A program made the position numbers and the translations under genes. The notes under the pieces were generated by a model, which worked only from the letters and a program-made list of their open reading frames with translations, searched no databases and was not told the origin of the DNA. DNA of 60,637 nt from DASXRC01 sp036506495 (GTDB lineage: Bacteria; Actinomycetota; Actinomycetes; Mycobacteriales; Micromonosporaceae): the NCBI GenBank assembly GCA_036506495.1, contig DASXRQ010000061.1:1-60637 (forward strand). The letters are read 5' to 3'. Positions within the stretch are counted from its first letter, which is position 1; each line of letters begins with the position of its first letter. Positions 32,643 through 42,700 of the stretch are shown one piece after another.

Positions 32643-33553
32643 GCGCCGTCGAGCTGACCGGGGTGTCCCGGTGGTACGGCAACGTCGTTGCGGTCAACGA
32701 CGTGACGATGAGCCTCGGGCCCGGCGTAACCGGCCTGCTCGGGCCGAACGGCGCCGGCAAGACCACCGTGCTGCACATGATGGCCGGGTTTCTGGCCCCG
32801 TCGCGCGGCACGGTGACCGTGGACGGGAAGCCGTCCTGGCGCAACCCGGACGTGTACCGCGGGCTGGGCCTGGTCAGTGAGCGGGAGGCGGTGCACGATT
32901 TTCTCACCGCGCGCGAGTTCGTGCGGGTGAGCGCGAAGCTGCACCGGCTGCGCGACCCGGCCGCCGCGGCCGCCCGGGCGATCGACATCGTCGAGCTGGC
33001 GGACGCGCAGGACCGGCGCATCGGCACGTACTCCAAGGGCATGCGCCAGCGCGCCCGGGTCGCCGGCGCCCTCGTGCACGACCCGCAGGTGCTCCTGCTG
33101 GACGAACCGTTCAACGGGATGGACCCGCGGCAGCGGCTGCACATGATGGACCTGCTGCACCGGCTCGGCGCCGAGGGGCGCACGATCCTGTTCAGCTCCC
33201 ACATCCTCGAAGAGGTCGAGCAGGTCTCCGGAACGGTACAGGTCATGGTGGCCGGCCGGCTGGCCGCGTCCGGTGACTACCGCACGATCCGGCGCCTGAT
33301 GACCAACCGGCCGCATGTGTTCGCGGTGAACTCGACCGATGATCGGCGGCTCGCCGTCGCGCTGATGGGCCTCGGCTCGGTAACCGGCGTCGAACTCGAT
33401 CGCGCCGGCGGGATCACCGTGCGGGCCGGCGACTACGGCACATTCACCCGCGCCCTACCCAAGGTGGCGCTGCGCGAGGGCATCCGCGTGCAGCGCCTGC
33501 GGCCCTCCGACGAATCGCTGGAAAGCGTCTTCTCCTACCTGGTGGCGTCATGA
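32639..33553 (+). CDS. ABC-2 type transporter ATPase (second pair)
   Basis: 304 aa. Walker A GPNGAGKTT near residue 36, signature YSKGMRQR near 130, Walker B LLLDEPFNGMD, and SSHILEE are intact. The region after Walker A includes LVSEREAVHDFLTAREFV instead of the more common Q-loop text, so the Q-loop is divergent. It overlaps the previous permease (ATGA) and the next permease (ATGA). It probably pairs with the 237-aa permease; whether the two pairs build one heteromeric exporter or two is not readable. Confidence 0.87.
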   Translation: MSAVELTGVSRWYGNVVAVNDVTMSLGPGVTGLLGPNGAGKTTVLHMMAGFLAPSRGTVTVDGKPSWRNPDVYRGLGLVSEREAVHDFLTAREFVRVSAKLHRLRDPAAAAARAIDIVELADAQDRRIGTYSKGMRQRARVAGALVHDPQVLLLDEPFNGMDPRQRLHMMDLLHRLGAEGRTILFSSHILEEVEQVSGTVQVMVAGRLAASGDYRTIRRLMTNRPHVFAVNSTDDRRLAVALMGLGSVTGVELDRAGGITVRAGDYGTFTRALPKVALREGIRVQRLRPSDESLESVFSYLVAS

Positions 33554-34263
33554 ACCTCACGATCATGCGGATCACGATGCGGGGGCTGTTCGGACGACGC
33601 CGGTTCCTGCTGCTGTTCCCGATGCCCGTGCTGCTCGTCGGCCTCGCCCTGCTGTCCGACGCGCTAGCCACGTCGGCGTCGGACTGGGCGCAGCCGGTGC
33701 TGGTGGGTCTTGGCCTCGTGGTCGTGTTGCCGATCACCGCGCTGATCGTCGGCACCGGCGTGCTGGGGGCGGAGATCGACGACGGCACGATCGTGCACAT
33801 CCTCGCCAAGCCGCTGCCGCGCCGGGAGATCATCCTCGCGAAGCTGGCCGTCGCCTGGCTGGTCACGACCGTAGCCTGCGCGGTGCCGCTGTTCGTCGCG
33901 GGGGTGATCGCCGAATCCACCCGGCTGGGTGTCGCGCTCGCCGTCGGTGCCGCGGTCGGCGCGCTGGCGTACTCCTCGTTCTTCCTCGCGTTGAGCCTGC
34001 TCAGCCGGCGTCCGGTGCTGGTGGGCCTGCTCTACGTCCTGCTCTGGGAGGGTCTGCTCGGCAACTTCCTGGCCGGCACCCGGGTGCTCAGCATCGAGCA
34101 GTACGTCGTCACGATCGCCGACAAGATCGGTGGAACCGACCTGCTGACCTCGCCGCTGCGTGCCCCGGTGGCGGTCGTGATGCCGATCCTGTTCGTGCTC
34201 GGCTTCACCTGGCTCGCGACCGACCGGCTGCGCTCGTTCAGCGTGGCGGGCGAGACGAGCTGA
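33550..34263 (+). CDS. ABC-2 type transporter permease (second pair)
   Basis: 237 aa with six predicted TM segments. It begins MNLTIMRITMRGLFGRRRF, then a membrane hairpin, and carries GAEIDDGTIVHILAKPLPRREIILAK, the same coupling-helix pattern as the first permease. Last gene of the exporter operon; a 62-nt palindromic element follows 30 nt after the stop. Confidence 0.87.
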   Translation: MNLTIMRITMRGLFGRRRFLLLFPMPVLLVGLALLSDALATSASDWAQPVLVGLGLVVVLPITALIVGTGVLGAEIDDGTIVHILAKPLPRREIILAKLAVAWLVTTVACAVPLFVAGVIAESTRLGVALAVGAAVGALAYSSFFLALSLLSRRPVLVGLLYVLLWEGLLGNFLAGTRVLSIEQYVVTIADKIGGTDLLTSPLRAPVAVVMPILFVLGFTWLATDRLRSFSVAGETS

Positions 34264-34293
34264 AGCCAGCGCCCCTCCCCTCCCCTCCTCGCT

Positions 34294-34355
34294 GTGGATC
34301 TAGGGCGAATACTGGTGATCGAAGATCGACTAACCAGCATTCGCCCTAGATCGAC
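34294..34355. repeat. 62-nt palindromic element E3
   Basis: Arms GATCTAGGGCGAATACTGGT (34297-34316) and its near-complement (34333-34352, one mismatch) enclose a short loop with AAGATCGACTAAC. The whole 62 nt is 54/62 identical to the reverse complement of the element at 49101-49162. It lies between the convergent ABC-2 permease and ppc genes and may terminate both. Confidence 0.85.
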
Positions 34356-34375
34356 AAGGGAGTGGGGGCCCGCGG

Positions 34376-37153
34376 TCAGCCGGTGTTGCGCATCCCGGCG
34401 GCGATGCCGTTGACGGTGGTGAGCAGCGCCCGTTCGAGGGTCGGGTCGGCGGTGGGGGCACGCCGCGTGCCCGGTGCGGGGGCGACCACCCGGCCCGGCG
34501 CGCCCGATTCGCGGTACCGCCGCAACAGCGCGACCTGCAGGTGGTGCAGGGGCTCGAGGTAGGTGTCCCGGACGGCGAGCGTGCGCCGCAGCACGGGCGA
34601 CGCCTCCAGCAGCTCACGCGATCCGGTGACCGCGAGCACTTCACGCACGGTACGGGCGTACTCCTCCTCGATCTTGGCGAAGATCGGCCGGAGCGGCTCG
34701 GGCACGAGGGTGTTGACGTACCGGCGGGCGATGCCCAGGTCGGTCTTGGTGAGCATCATCTCCACATTGGACAGAAACGTCCGGAAGAACTGCCACTCGG
34801 CCTGCATCTCGGCGAGCACGCCACCGAGACCCGCCTCCCGGGCCGCCGCGAGTCCCGAGCCGACGCCGAACCAGCCCGGCACGATCTGACGGGACTGCGT
34901 CCAGCCGAACACCCACGGGATCGCGCGCAGCCCGGCCAGGCCGGCGCCGGAGTCCGGGCGCTTCGCCGGCCGGGAGCCGATGTTCAGCGCGCCGAGCAGC
35001 TCGGTGGGCGTGGCAGCCCAGAAGTACGCGGGCAGGTCCCGGTCGTCGACGAGCGACCGGTACGCCAGGTAGGCCGCGTCGGAGACGGTCGTCATCACCT
35101 CGTCCCACCGGGCCACCGCCTCGGCCGGCTGCCGTGGCGTGGTGTGCAGCAGCGTCGCCTGCAGCACGGCGGCCACGGTCAGCTCGAGGTTCTCGCGGGC
35201 GAGCGCCGGCAGCGTGTACTTGTCCGAGATGACCTCGCCCTGCTCGGTTACCTTGATGGCGCCGTCCAAGGTCCCGTACGGCTGGGCCAGGATCGCTTCG
35301 TGCGTCGGCCCGCCGCCGCGGCCGACCGTGCCGCCCCGACCGTGGAAGAGCCGCAGGCGTACGCCGTGCCGCGCGGCGACATCCCGCAGCGCCCGTTGCG
35401 CCCGGTGGATCGCCCACTGCGACGTGGTGATGCCGGCCTCCTTGTTCGAGTCGGAGTAGCCGAGCATGACCTCCTGTACGTCGCCGCGGGCGCGCACCAC
35501 CGAGCGGTACGCCGGCACTGACAGCAGCTCGTCCAGAAGCGCGCCGCCGGTGTCCAGCTCGGCGACCGACTCGAGCAGCGGCACGATGCCGATCCGGGCA
35601 CGTTGGGCGTGCGGGTCCACGAGGCCGGCCTCGCGGGCCAGGACAGCGGCCGCGAGCACGTCGTCGACACCGAGCGTCATGGAGACGATGTACGACTCGA
35701 TCACCTCGGCGCCGAACCGGTCCTGCACCTCGCGGATCGTGCCGAACACCTCGAACGTACGCCGCGCCGGCTCGGTCAACGGAGTCTCCACACCGGACAG
35801 TGGACGCCGACCGGCCAGCTCGCGGGCGAGCAGATCGGTGCGCTCGGCCCGCGACAGCGCGTCATAGTCGCGCACCTCGCCGACCCGCGCGTACAGCTGG
35901 GCGAGCACGGCGTGGTGTGCCTCGGCGTGCTCCCGCACGTCGAGCGTGGCGAGGTGGAGGCCGAACGCGGCGACCGTGCGGACCGTCGATACCAACCGTC
36001 CCCGCGCGGCGAGCTGGCCGGAGTTCCGCGCCAGCGAGGCGCGGATCAGCTCGAGGTCGGCCACCAGGTCCGCGGAGCCGCGGTAGTCGCGACCGGACAC
36101 GTGCGGCGTTCCGCGCGCTAGCCGGGTCCGGGTGTTGGCGAGCTTCACCTTGATGCAGCGGGCCTTGAGTCGGTACGGCTCCTCGGCGTTCACGCGTCGC
36201 AACCGCTCGCCCACCTCGGGCAGCGCGTCGAGGTCCTTGGCGAGGCTCGCGGCGAGATCCAACGACACCCCCCGCAGCCGGCGCGACACCGACACTTCGT
36301 TGATCAACGCGTCGAGCGTCGCCTCGGTGGCCTGGATGCCGTGCTCGTACTGGATGAGCAGCACGTCGCGGGTTACCCGCGGCGTGACGAACGGGTTGCC
36401 GTCGCGGTCACCGCCGATCCAGCTGCCGAACGTCAGCGGGCGCCCGGTCGGCTCGGTCTCGACACCCAGGCTGCGCAGCGTGTCGGCGAGGTCGTCGAGC
36501 ACCTGCGGGGCCGCGTCCGCGTACAGGTCACGCAGGTAATAGACCGCGTTGCGGGCCTCGTCGGTGGGGTCGGGGCGGTCGAGCCGTAGCTCGTCGGTCT
36601 GCCACAGCAGGTCGAGCAGCTCGGCGAGCTTGCGGTCCACCCGCGCTTGGTCACGACCGCCGAACAGGGCGGCCTCGGCGTACTCGGCGTCCAGCTCATT
36701 GGCGACGCCGCGCAGCTTCGACAGGATGGACCGACGCGCGGCCTCCGTCGGATGCGCGGTGAAGACCGGCCGCACCGCCAGCCGCCGGGCCGCGGCCGCG
36801 ATCTCCTCCGGGGGTACGCCGCGCTCCGCGATCAGCTTCGCCGCCTGATCCAGCCAGCCGCCCCGGGTCGCCCGTCGCCGGCGTAGCTCTCGTGCCCGGT
36901 GCACCTGCTCGGTGATGTTCGCCAGGTGGAAATAGGTGGAGAACGCTCGCGCCAGCTTCGTCCCGGTGTCCACGTCCAGCGCGGCGAGGCGCGCGGCGGC
37001 GGCGTCCGCGTCGGAACGGACCTGGGCACGCACCTCTTCGACCAGGTCCAGCAGGGCCCTGCCTTCCTGCCGGGCCAGGGTCTGGCCGAGCAGCGTGCCA
37101 AGCCGCCGGATGTCGGCCCGCAGCTCGGCGTCCGCACCGTTCGGCTCGGGCAC
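34376..37153 (-). CDS. ppc: Phosphoenolpyruvate carboxylase
   Basis: Anaplerotic enzyme that carboxylates PEP to oxaloacetate, refilling the TCA cycle served by mdh, icd and sucCD in this window. 925 aa, full length. The catalytic HPTEAARRS (His133) is intact, as are GSWIGGDRDGNPFVT, the FHGRGGTVGRGGGPT loop near 600 with the essential Arg and Gly residues, and LGYSDSNKEAG. It ends in the canonical RNTG carboxyl terminus. The GTG start follows GAGAGGAG. It is monocistronic between the exporter operon and a membrane protein gene on the same strand. Confidence 0.97.
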   Translation of the reverse strand: MPEPNGADAELRADIRRLGTLLGQTLARQEGRALLDLVEEVRAQVRSDADAAAARLAALDVDTGTKLARAFSTYFHLANITEQVHRARELRRRRATRGGWLDQAAKLIAERGVPPEEIAAAARRLAVRPVFTAHPTEAARRSILSKLRGVANELDAEYAEAALFGGRDQARVDRKLAELLDLLWQTDELRLDRPDPTDEARNAVYYLRDLYADAAPQVLDDLADTLRSLGVETEPTGRPLTFGSWIGGDRDGNPFVTPRVTRDVLLIQYEHGIQATEATLDALINEVSVSRRLRGVSLDLAASLAKDLDALPEVGERLRRVNAEEPYRLKARCIKVKLANTRTRLARGTPHVSGRDYRGSADLVADLELIRASLARNSGQLAARGRLVSTVRTVAAFGLHLATLDVREHAEAHHAVLAQLYARVGEVRDYDALSRAERTDLLARELAGRRPLSGVETPLTEPARRTFEVFGTIREVQDRFGAEVIESYIVSMTLGVDDVLAAAVLAREAGLVDPHAQRARIGIVPLLESVAELDTGGALLDELLSVPAYRSVVRARGDVQEVMLGYSDSNKEAGITTSQWAIHRAQRALRDVAARHGVRLRLFHGRGGTVGRGGGPTHEAILAQPYGTLDGAIKVTEQGEVISDKYTLPALARENLELTVAAVLQATLLHTTPRQPAEAVARWDEVMTTVSDAAYLAYRSLVDDRDLPAYFWAATPTELLGALNIGSRPAKRPDSGAGLAGLRAIPWVFGWTQSRQIVPGWFGVGSGLAAAREAGLGGVLAEMQAEWQFFRTFLSNVEMMLTKTDLGIARRYVNTLVPEPLRPIFAKIEEEYARTVREVLAVTGSRELLEASPVLRRTLAVRDTYLEPLHHLQVALLRRYRESGAPGRVVAPAPGTRRAPTADPTLERALLTTVNGIAAGMRNTG

Positions 37154-37225
37154 CGGGCGCTCCTCTCGCGCGTACGAGGGACGGCGCTGTCCGCTTGGTG
37201 GATGCTAACCGTGGTGCGCTTGGCG

Positions 37226-38485
37226 CTATCCGCCGCGGTGCGTGGCCGTGCGTCGACCCAGCGCCGCGGTCGCGCCGAGCAGCAGGAGTACGCCGGCGAG
37301 CGCCCACAGCGTCAGCGCGGTGACCGGCCAGCCGGCCGCCTTACGGTCGAAGTACCCGACCGACTTGACCAGGTCGACGCCGAGGCCGGGCGGGTTCCAC
37401 CGGTGCATGCCGCGGAAGAAGGTGGGCAGGAACTCCGGCGGCACCAGCCCGCCGGACCCGGGCAGGCCGAGCACGATCAGCAGCAGGATGACCAGGCCGG
37501 TGCCGAGCAGGCCGAGCCATCCCTGTACCGCCTTGGTGACCATCGCGGCCGCGAATGCGATCAGCGCCCCGGCGATCGTGAGTCCGAGGAAGCTGTCCGT
37601 CCAGATGTCGAAGGCCGGCCCGACGAGCAGTGCGCCGGCGAGGCCCAGCAGCAGCGAGAAGACCGGCAGCGCGCCGATCCGCAGCGCCGCGCGGTCGAGG
37701 TCACGCGGCACGGTCCCGAGCGCCACGCCCAGCGCGCTGGCCGCCAGCACGCCGCCGAGGATCAGCCCCAACACCAGGTAGAACGGGGTCACGCCGCGCG
37801 GGTCCTCCGGGGAGACCGGCACCGCGTCGGTGACCGCCAGCGGCACCTCGGCGGACGAGGCCGCGTCGCCGATCGTGGCCTCGACGACGTCCCGCGTCGC
37901 CGGCGAGGACGCCCCGGCCGTGGTCAGCGCCAGACCCACGCTCTCGGGGAGGTCGTTCGCGGCGAGCACGGCGTAAACGTCGCGGCGGTCGAGCGCGTTG
38001 GCCGCCGCGTCGCGGTCGGCGTACCGGACCGCCTCCAGGCTGTTCGTCTGCCGCTGGATCGCCGCCATCAGCGTCTCGACCGCCGCGTCGCCGCGCACGA
38101 TGCCGACCGGGACGTCTCGCGGCGTGGGCTGGTGCAGCGCACCGACGAACGCGGCGATCAGCGCCGCGGAAAGCGCGAGCGCGCCGAGCAGGGCTGATCC
38201 GGTACGCGCCAACCAGGCCCGCCACCGGTCGTCGCCCCGGGTGGGCGGGACATGCCCGACGCTGCGCATCACGGCCCGCCGCCGGCGTCCACCCAACTTC
38301 GACGAAGTTGGGGCCGCGGACGGCCCTGGACCCGCCAACTTCGACGAAGTTGGGGCTGCGACGGCCATCTGTTCGGTCGCGGCCGCCGCTGCCTCGACCT
38401 CACCGCTGCCGAGGGCGTCGTCGACCTGGCTGCCGGGCGACGGTGGCCTCTCGTGCGCATGCGGGTCGGGTGGGCGATCGCTCAT
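37226..38485 (-). CDS. Multi-pass membrane protein, YhgE/Pip-like layout
   Basis: 419 aa. A cytoplasmic, Ala/Pro-rich head of ~90 residues precedes TM1 (~95-116), then an external domain of ~100 residues (DVPVGIVRGDAAVETLMAAI), then five to six TM segments. This is the layout of the YhgE/Pip and ABC-2-like membrane protein group; the function is unknown. The head includes PTSSKL twice, each encoded by a copy of the short palindrome repeat, 14 codons apart. The start at MSDRPPD (38485) is chosen because GGGGG precedes it; a frame open to 38674 is not supported. Confidence 0.72.
   Translation of the reverse strand: MSDRPPDPHAHERPPSPGSQVDDALGSGEVEAAAAATEQMAVAAPTSSKLAGPGPSAAPTSSKLGGRRRRAVMRSVGHVPPTRGDDRWRAWLARTGSALLGALALSAALIAAFVGALHQPTPRDVPVGIVRGDAAVETLMAAIQRQTNSLEAVRYADRDAAANALDRRDVYAVLAANDLPESVGLALTTAGASSPATRDVVEATIGDAASSAEVPLAVTDAVPVSPEDPRGVTPFYLVLGLILGGVLAASALGVALGTVPRDLDRAALRIGALPVFSLLLGLAGALLVGPAFDIWTDSFLGLTIAGALIAFAAAMVTKAVQGWLGLLGTGLVILLLIVLGLPGSGGLVPPEFLPTFFRGMHRWNPPGLGVDLVKSVGYFDRKAAGWPVTALTLWALAGVLLLLGATAALGRRTATHRGG
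38293..38311. repeat. Short palindrome P2 inside a coding sequence
   Basis: CCAACTTCGACGAAGTTGG; on the coding (minus) strand it encodes PTSSKL in the cytoplasmic head of the membrane protein. Confidence 0.75.
38335..38353. repeat. Short palindrome P3 inside a coding sequence
   Basis: A second identical copy of P2, 42 nt away and in the same reading frame, again encoding PTSSKL. The 23 nt between the copies are not repeated. Confidence 0.75.
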
Positions 38486-38614
38486 ACACAGCCCCCGATT
38501 AGTCGGTTTCGTCAGGGTATGACGCTCACCATGGAGGTGCGGCCAGAACCGGCCACGAGATGGGCGTCGGCCCGCAAGATCTCGAATCGGGCGGCAGCGT
38601 CGAGGCGGGCACGA

Positions 38615-38620
38615 TACGGT
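38615..38620 (+). promoter_or_regulatory. -10-like hexamer of a leaderless start (S66 peptidase)
   Basis: TACGGT, then 7 nt, then ATG at 38628, without a Shine-Dalgarno. Confidence 0.5.
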
Positions 38621-38627
38621 CGTAGGG

Positions 38628-39671
38628 ATGCGCGCGTTGGCGTACCCCTCGAAACCCCAACCGGGCGACCGCATCGCCGTTCTCTCGCCCTCCGCCGGCC
38701 TGCCGGCGATCTTTCCGGACGTCTACGAGCTGGGCCTCCGCCGGCTTCGCGACGACTTCGGACTGGAGCCGGTCGAGTACCCGACCACCCGCGAGATCGG
38801 GGCCGACCCGCGTGAGCGCGTGCGCGACATCCACGCCGCGTTCGCCGACCCATCGGTGACCGCCGTGATCGCCACGATTGGCGGAGACGACCAGATCACG
38901 CTGATGCGGCACCTGGACGACGCGCTGCTGCGCGACAATCCCAAGCCCTACTTCGGCGCCTCGGACAACACGAACATGCTCAACCGCCTGTTCAACCTGG
39001 GCATCGTGAGCTACCACGGCGGGTCCATCATGATCCACCTGGGCCGTGGTGGCGCGCTCAATCCGATGACGGCCAACTCGCTGGGCGCCGCGCTGTTCAG
39101 CCACGACTGGTACGCCTTCCGCGAGCCGGCGACGTACGGCGACGAGCCGCTCAGCTGGGAGGATCCGGCCAACCTCGAGATCGAGCCGCCGATGGCCCCG
39201 GCCAGCGGCTGGGTGTGGCGCGGGCCGAAGCGGGTCGTCGAGGCGCCGGCCTGGGGCGGCTGCCTGGACGTGCTGTCGTGGATCCTGCAGGCCGGCACGG
39301 ACATCCTGCCGGCCGAGGAGTACGCGGGCTGCGTGTTCTTCTTCGAGACCTCGGAGGAGATGCCCAGCGCCGACACGGTGTACTGGACGCTGCGCAGCAT
39401 GGGCGAGCGCGGACTGCTGACCCAGTTCCCGGCGGTGCTGGTCGGGCGCGCGAAGGCGTGGGACTTCGCCCAGCCGCGTACCCCGGAGCAGAAGCGGCAG
39501 TACGCGGCGGATCAGCAGGTGGCCGTCGAGCGGGCGATGCGGGAGTACGCGCCGGATGCCGTGCTCGTGTTCGACATGGACATCGGACACACCGACCCGC
39601 AGCTGACGATGCCGTTCGGTGGCCTGGTCAGGGTCGACTCGCTCGAGCGCCGGATCGCGGTGCGCTACTGA
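38628..39671 (+). CDS. S66 family peptidase (LD-carboxypeptidase / MccF-like)
   Basis: 347 aa. The family either trims L,D-bonds of peptidoglycan peptides or cleaves acyl-nucleotide antibiotics such as microcin C (MccF). Visible: the nucleophile Ser in FGASDNTN near residue 112, the WGGCLDVLSW block, catalytic Glu in FFFETSEE, and His in DIGHTDPQ. The sequence is closer to the longer MccF-type enzymes than to the cytosolic LdcA group, an impression rather than a test. Divergent from the membrane protein gene; mfd follows in the same direction. Confidence 0.85.
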   Translation: MRALAYPSKPQPGDRIAVLSPSAGLPAIFPDVYELGLRRLRDDFGLEPVEYPTTREIGADPRERVRDIHAAFADPSVTAVIATIGGDDQITLMRHLDDALLRDNPKPYFGASDNTNMLNRLFNLGIVSYHGGSIMIHLGRGGALNPMTANSLGAALFSHDWYAFREPATYGDEPLSWEDPANLEIEPPMAPASGWVWRGPKRVVEAPAWGGCLDVLSWILQAGTDILPAEEYAGCVFFFETSEEMPSADTVYWTLRSMGERGLLTQFPAVLVGRAKAWDFAQPRTPEQKRQYAADQQVAVERAMREYAPDAVLVFDMDIGHTDPQLTMPFGGLVRVDSLERRIAVRY

Positions 39672-39686
39672 CCGGGGCGACGGGGA

Positions 39687-39692
39687 TAGGCT
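39687..39692 (+). promoter_or_regulatory. -10-like hexamer before mfd
   Basis: TAGGCT lies 70 nt before the mfd ATG. A weak GC hairpin (39699-39724) falls in between. No confident -35 element. Confidence 0.3.
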
Positions 39693-39761
39693 TGGTGCGT
39701 TACCCCCACCCGCTCCGGGTGTGGGGCATGTTTGCGTGCCCGACGGGAGAGTGATCATCCG

Positions 39762-42700
39762 ATGACAGCGGCGCCCCGCCTCGCCGGGCTGCTGCCGGCG
39801 GCGCTCGCCGACCCCGGCCTCGCCCAGGCCCGAGATCTGGCCCGAGGCGTGGCTCGGGACCCCTCGCGCGGCGGAGCCGACCAGGTCGACCTCACTGCGC
39901 CGGCGGCGATGCGCCCGTTCGTCGCCGCCGTGCTGGCCGCCCGAGTCGACCGTGGCGGCGCGGGCCGGCCGGTGCTGGCGGTGACCGCCACGAGCCGCGA
40001 AGCGGAGGATCTCGCGGCGGCGCTCGGCGAGCTGCTCCCCTCGGACGAGGTCGTGGTGTTCCCGGCCTGGGAGACCCTGCCGCACGAACGACTCTCGCCG
40101 CGCTCGGACACGGTCGGTCGGCGGCTGGGCGTGCTGCGCCGGCTGGCTCACCCCGACGAGGCGGCCGGCCCGATCCAGGTCGTGGTGGCGCCCGTCCGGT
40201 CAGTGCTGCAACCGCAGCTCAAGGGGCTCGGCGACCTCGAGCCGGTGGAGCTGCGCACGGGCACCGAGGTGGCGCTGGAGGACGTGGCCCGGCGGCTGTC
40301 CGACATGGCGTACGGCCGGGTCGACCTCGTGACCAATCGCGGCGAGTTCGCGGTGCGCGGCGGCATCCTCGACGTGTTCCCGCCGACCGAGGAGCACCCG
40401 CTGCGGGTGGAGTTCTGGGGCGACGAGGTCGAAGAGATCCGCACGTTCGCGGTGGCCGACCAACGCACGATCGAGGCGGTTGACCGCCTGTGGGCGCCGC
40501 CGTGTCGCGAGCTGCTGCTCACCCCGTACGTGCGGGAGCGGGCCGCCCGCCTCGCGCGGGAGCAGCCGGCGCTCTCCGAGATCCTCGACCGGCTCGCCGA
40601 GGGCATCCCGGTCGAGGGCATGGAGTCGCTGGCGCCCGCGCTGCTCGAGGGCACCGACTCGATGGAGCTGCTCGTGGACTGCGTGCCCGCGGGCGCGCTG
40701 GTCCTCCTCTGCGACCCGGAGCGCATCCGCACCCGGGCGCACGATCTGGTCCGTACCTCTGCGGAGTTTCTCGAGGCCAGCTGGGCCGCGGCCGCCGTCG
40801 GGGGCAAGGTCCCGATCGACCTCGGCGCCGCCGCCTTCAAGACCCTCGCAGAGGTACGCGCCACGGCGCGCAGCCGCGGCCAGCCGTGGTGGTCGCTGTC
40901 GCCGTTCGGGCTGGTCGAGGCGCCGACGGCGCGGGTAGAGGACGACGAGCCGTGGGCGGACGCGCAGCCCGACCTCCTCCCGGCGGTTGAGGACGACACC
41001 GGCGGGGCGCTGACGCTGGCGGCCCAGCCGGTGCCGCTCTACCACGGGGAGACAGCGCGTGTGGTCGACGACCTGAAGCGGTGGGCCGGCGACGACTGGT
41101 CGGTCGCGCTGATCTTCGAGGCGCACGGTCCGGCCCAGCGGGCGGTCGAGGTGCTGCGCGACGCCGGCCTCGGCGCGACCCTGGCCGAACAGATCGACGA
41201 GCCGCCGGCGCCCGGGCGGATCGTGGTGGCGTGCGGCGCGCTCAATCACGGGTTCCTCGACGAGGGGTCTCGCCTGGCCGTCATCACCGGCAACGACATC
41301 ACTGGTGGCCGTGGATCGTCCACGAAGGACATGCGCCGCATGCCAAGCCGACGGCGCAACACGATCGACCCGCTCGAGCTCAGACTGGGCGACTACGTCG
41401 TGCACGAGCAGCACGGCATCGGTCGGTACCTCGAGCTCGTCCAGCGCACCGTCAACGGCGCCGAGCGGGAGTACCTGGTCATCGAGTACGCCCCGTCGAA
41501 GCGGGGCCAGCCCGGCGATCGGCTGTTCGTGCCGACCGACCAGCTCGACCAGCTCTCCCGTTACGTCGGCGGCGAGCACCCGACCGTGCACAGGCTGGGC
41601 GGCTCCGAGTGGCAGAAGGTCAAGGCCCGGGCGCGCAGGGCGGTCCGCGAGATCGCCGCGCAGCTCATCCAGCTGTACGCCGCGCGGCGCGCCTCCAAGG
41701 GCCACGCTTTCGGCCCGGACACCCCGTGGCAGCGGGAGCTGGAGGATGCGTTCCCCTACACCGAGACGCCCGACCAGCTGGGCGCGATCGACGATGTCAA
41801 GCGGGACATGGAGCAGGAGATCCCCATGGACCGGCTCATCTGCGGCGACGTGGGGTATGGCAAGACCGAGATCGCGGTGCGCGCGGCGTTCAAGGCGGTG
41901 CAGGACGGCAAGCAGGTCGCGGTCCTCGTGCCGACCACGCTCCTGGCCCAGCAGCACCTCAACACGTTCTCCGAGCGCATGGGCCAGTTCCCGGTGGAGA
42001 TCAAGCAGCTGTCCCGGTTCCAGACGCCCAGGGAGGCGGAGCAGACCATCGGCATGGCGGCCGCCGGAACCGCCGACATCGTCATCGGCACCCACCGGCT
42101 GCTCCAGCCCAGCGCCCGGTTCAAGCAGCTCGGTCTCGTCGTCGTCGACGAGGAGCAGCGGTTCGGGGTCGAGCACAAGGAGTACCTCAAGCAGCTGCGC
42201 ACGTCGGTCGATGTGCTGACCATGTCGGCCACCCCCATCCCGCGGACGTTGGAAATGGCGATCACCGGCATCCGGGAGATGTCCACCATCGCGACCCCAC
42301 CCGAGGAGCGGCACCCGGTGCTGACGTTCGTCGGGGCGCACGACGACCGGCAGGTCGCCGCGGCCATCCACCGCGAACTGCTGCGCGATGGGCAGGTCTT
42401 CTACGTGCACAATCGCGTCGAGTCGATCGAACGGGCGGCCCGCCGGCTGCGTGAGCTGGTGCCCGAGGCGCGGATCGCGGTCGCGCACGGCCAGATGGCC
42501 GAGGACGCCCTCGAGCGGGTGATGGTCGGCTTCTGGGAGAAGGAGTACGACGTCCTCGTCTGCACGACGATCGTCGAGTCGGGCATCGACATCCCGAACG
42601 CGAACACGTTGATCGTCGAGCGCGCGGACCTGCTCGGCCTGGCGCAGCTGCACCAGATACGCGGCCGGGTCGGCCGCGGCCGGGAGCGGGCGTATGCGTA

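Noticed and set aside
38293..38353. Possible CRISPR-like pair of repeats
   Set aside because: Only two palindromic 19-mers with one 23-nt gap, inside a coding sequence, and single copies elsewhere; no cas genes.
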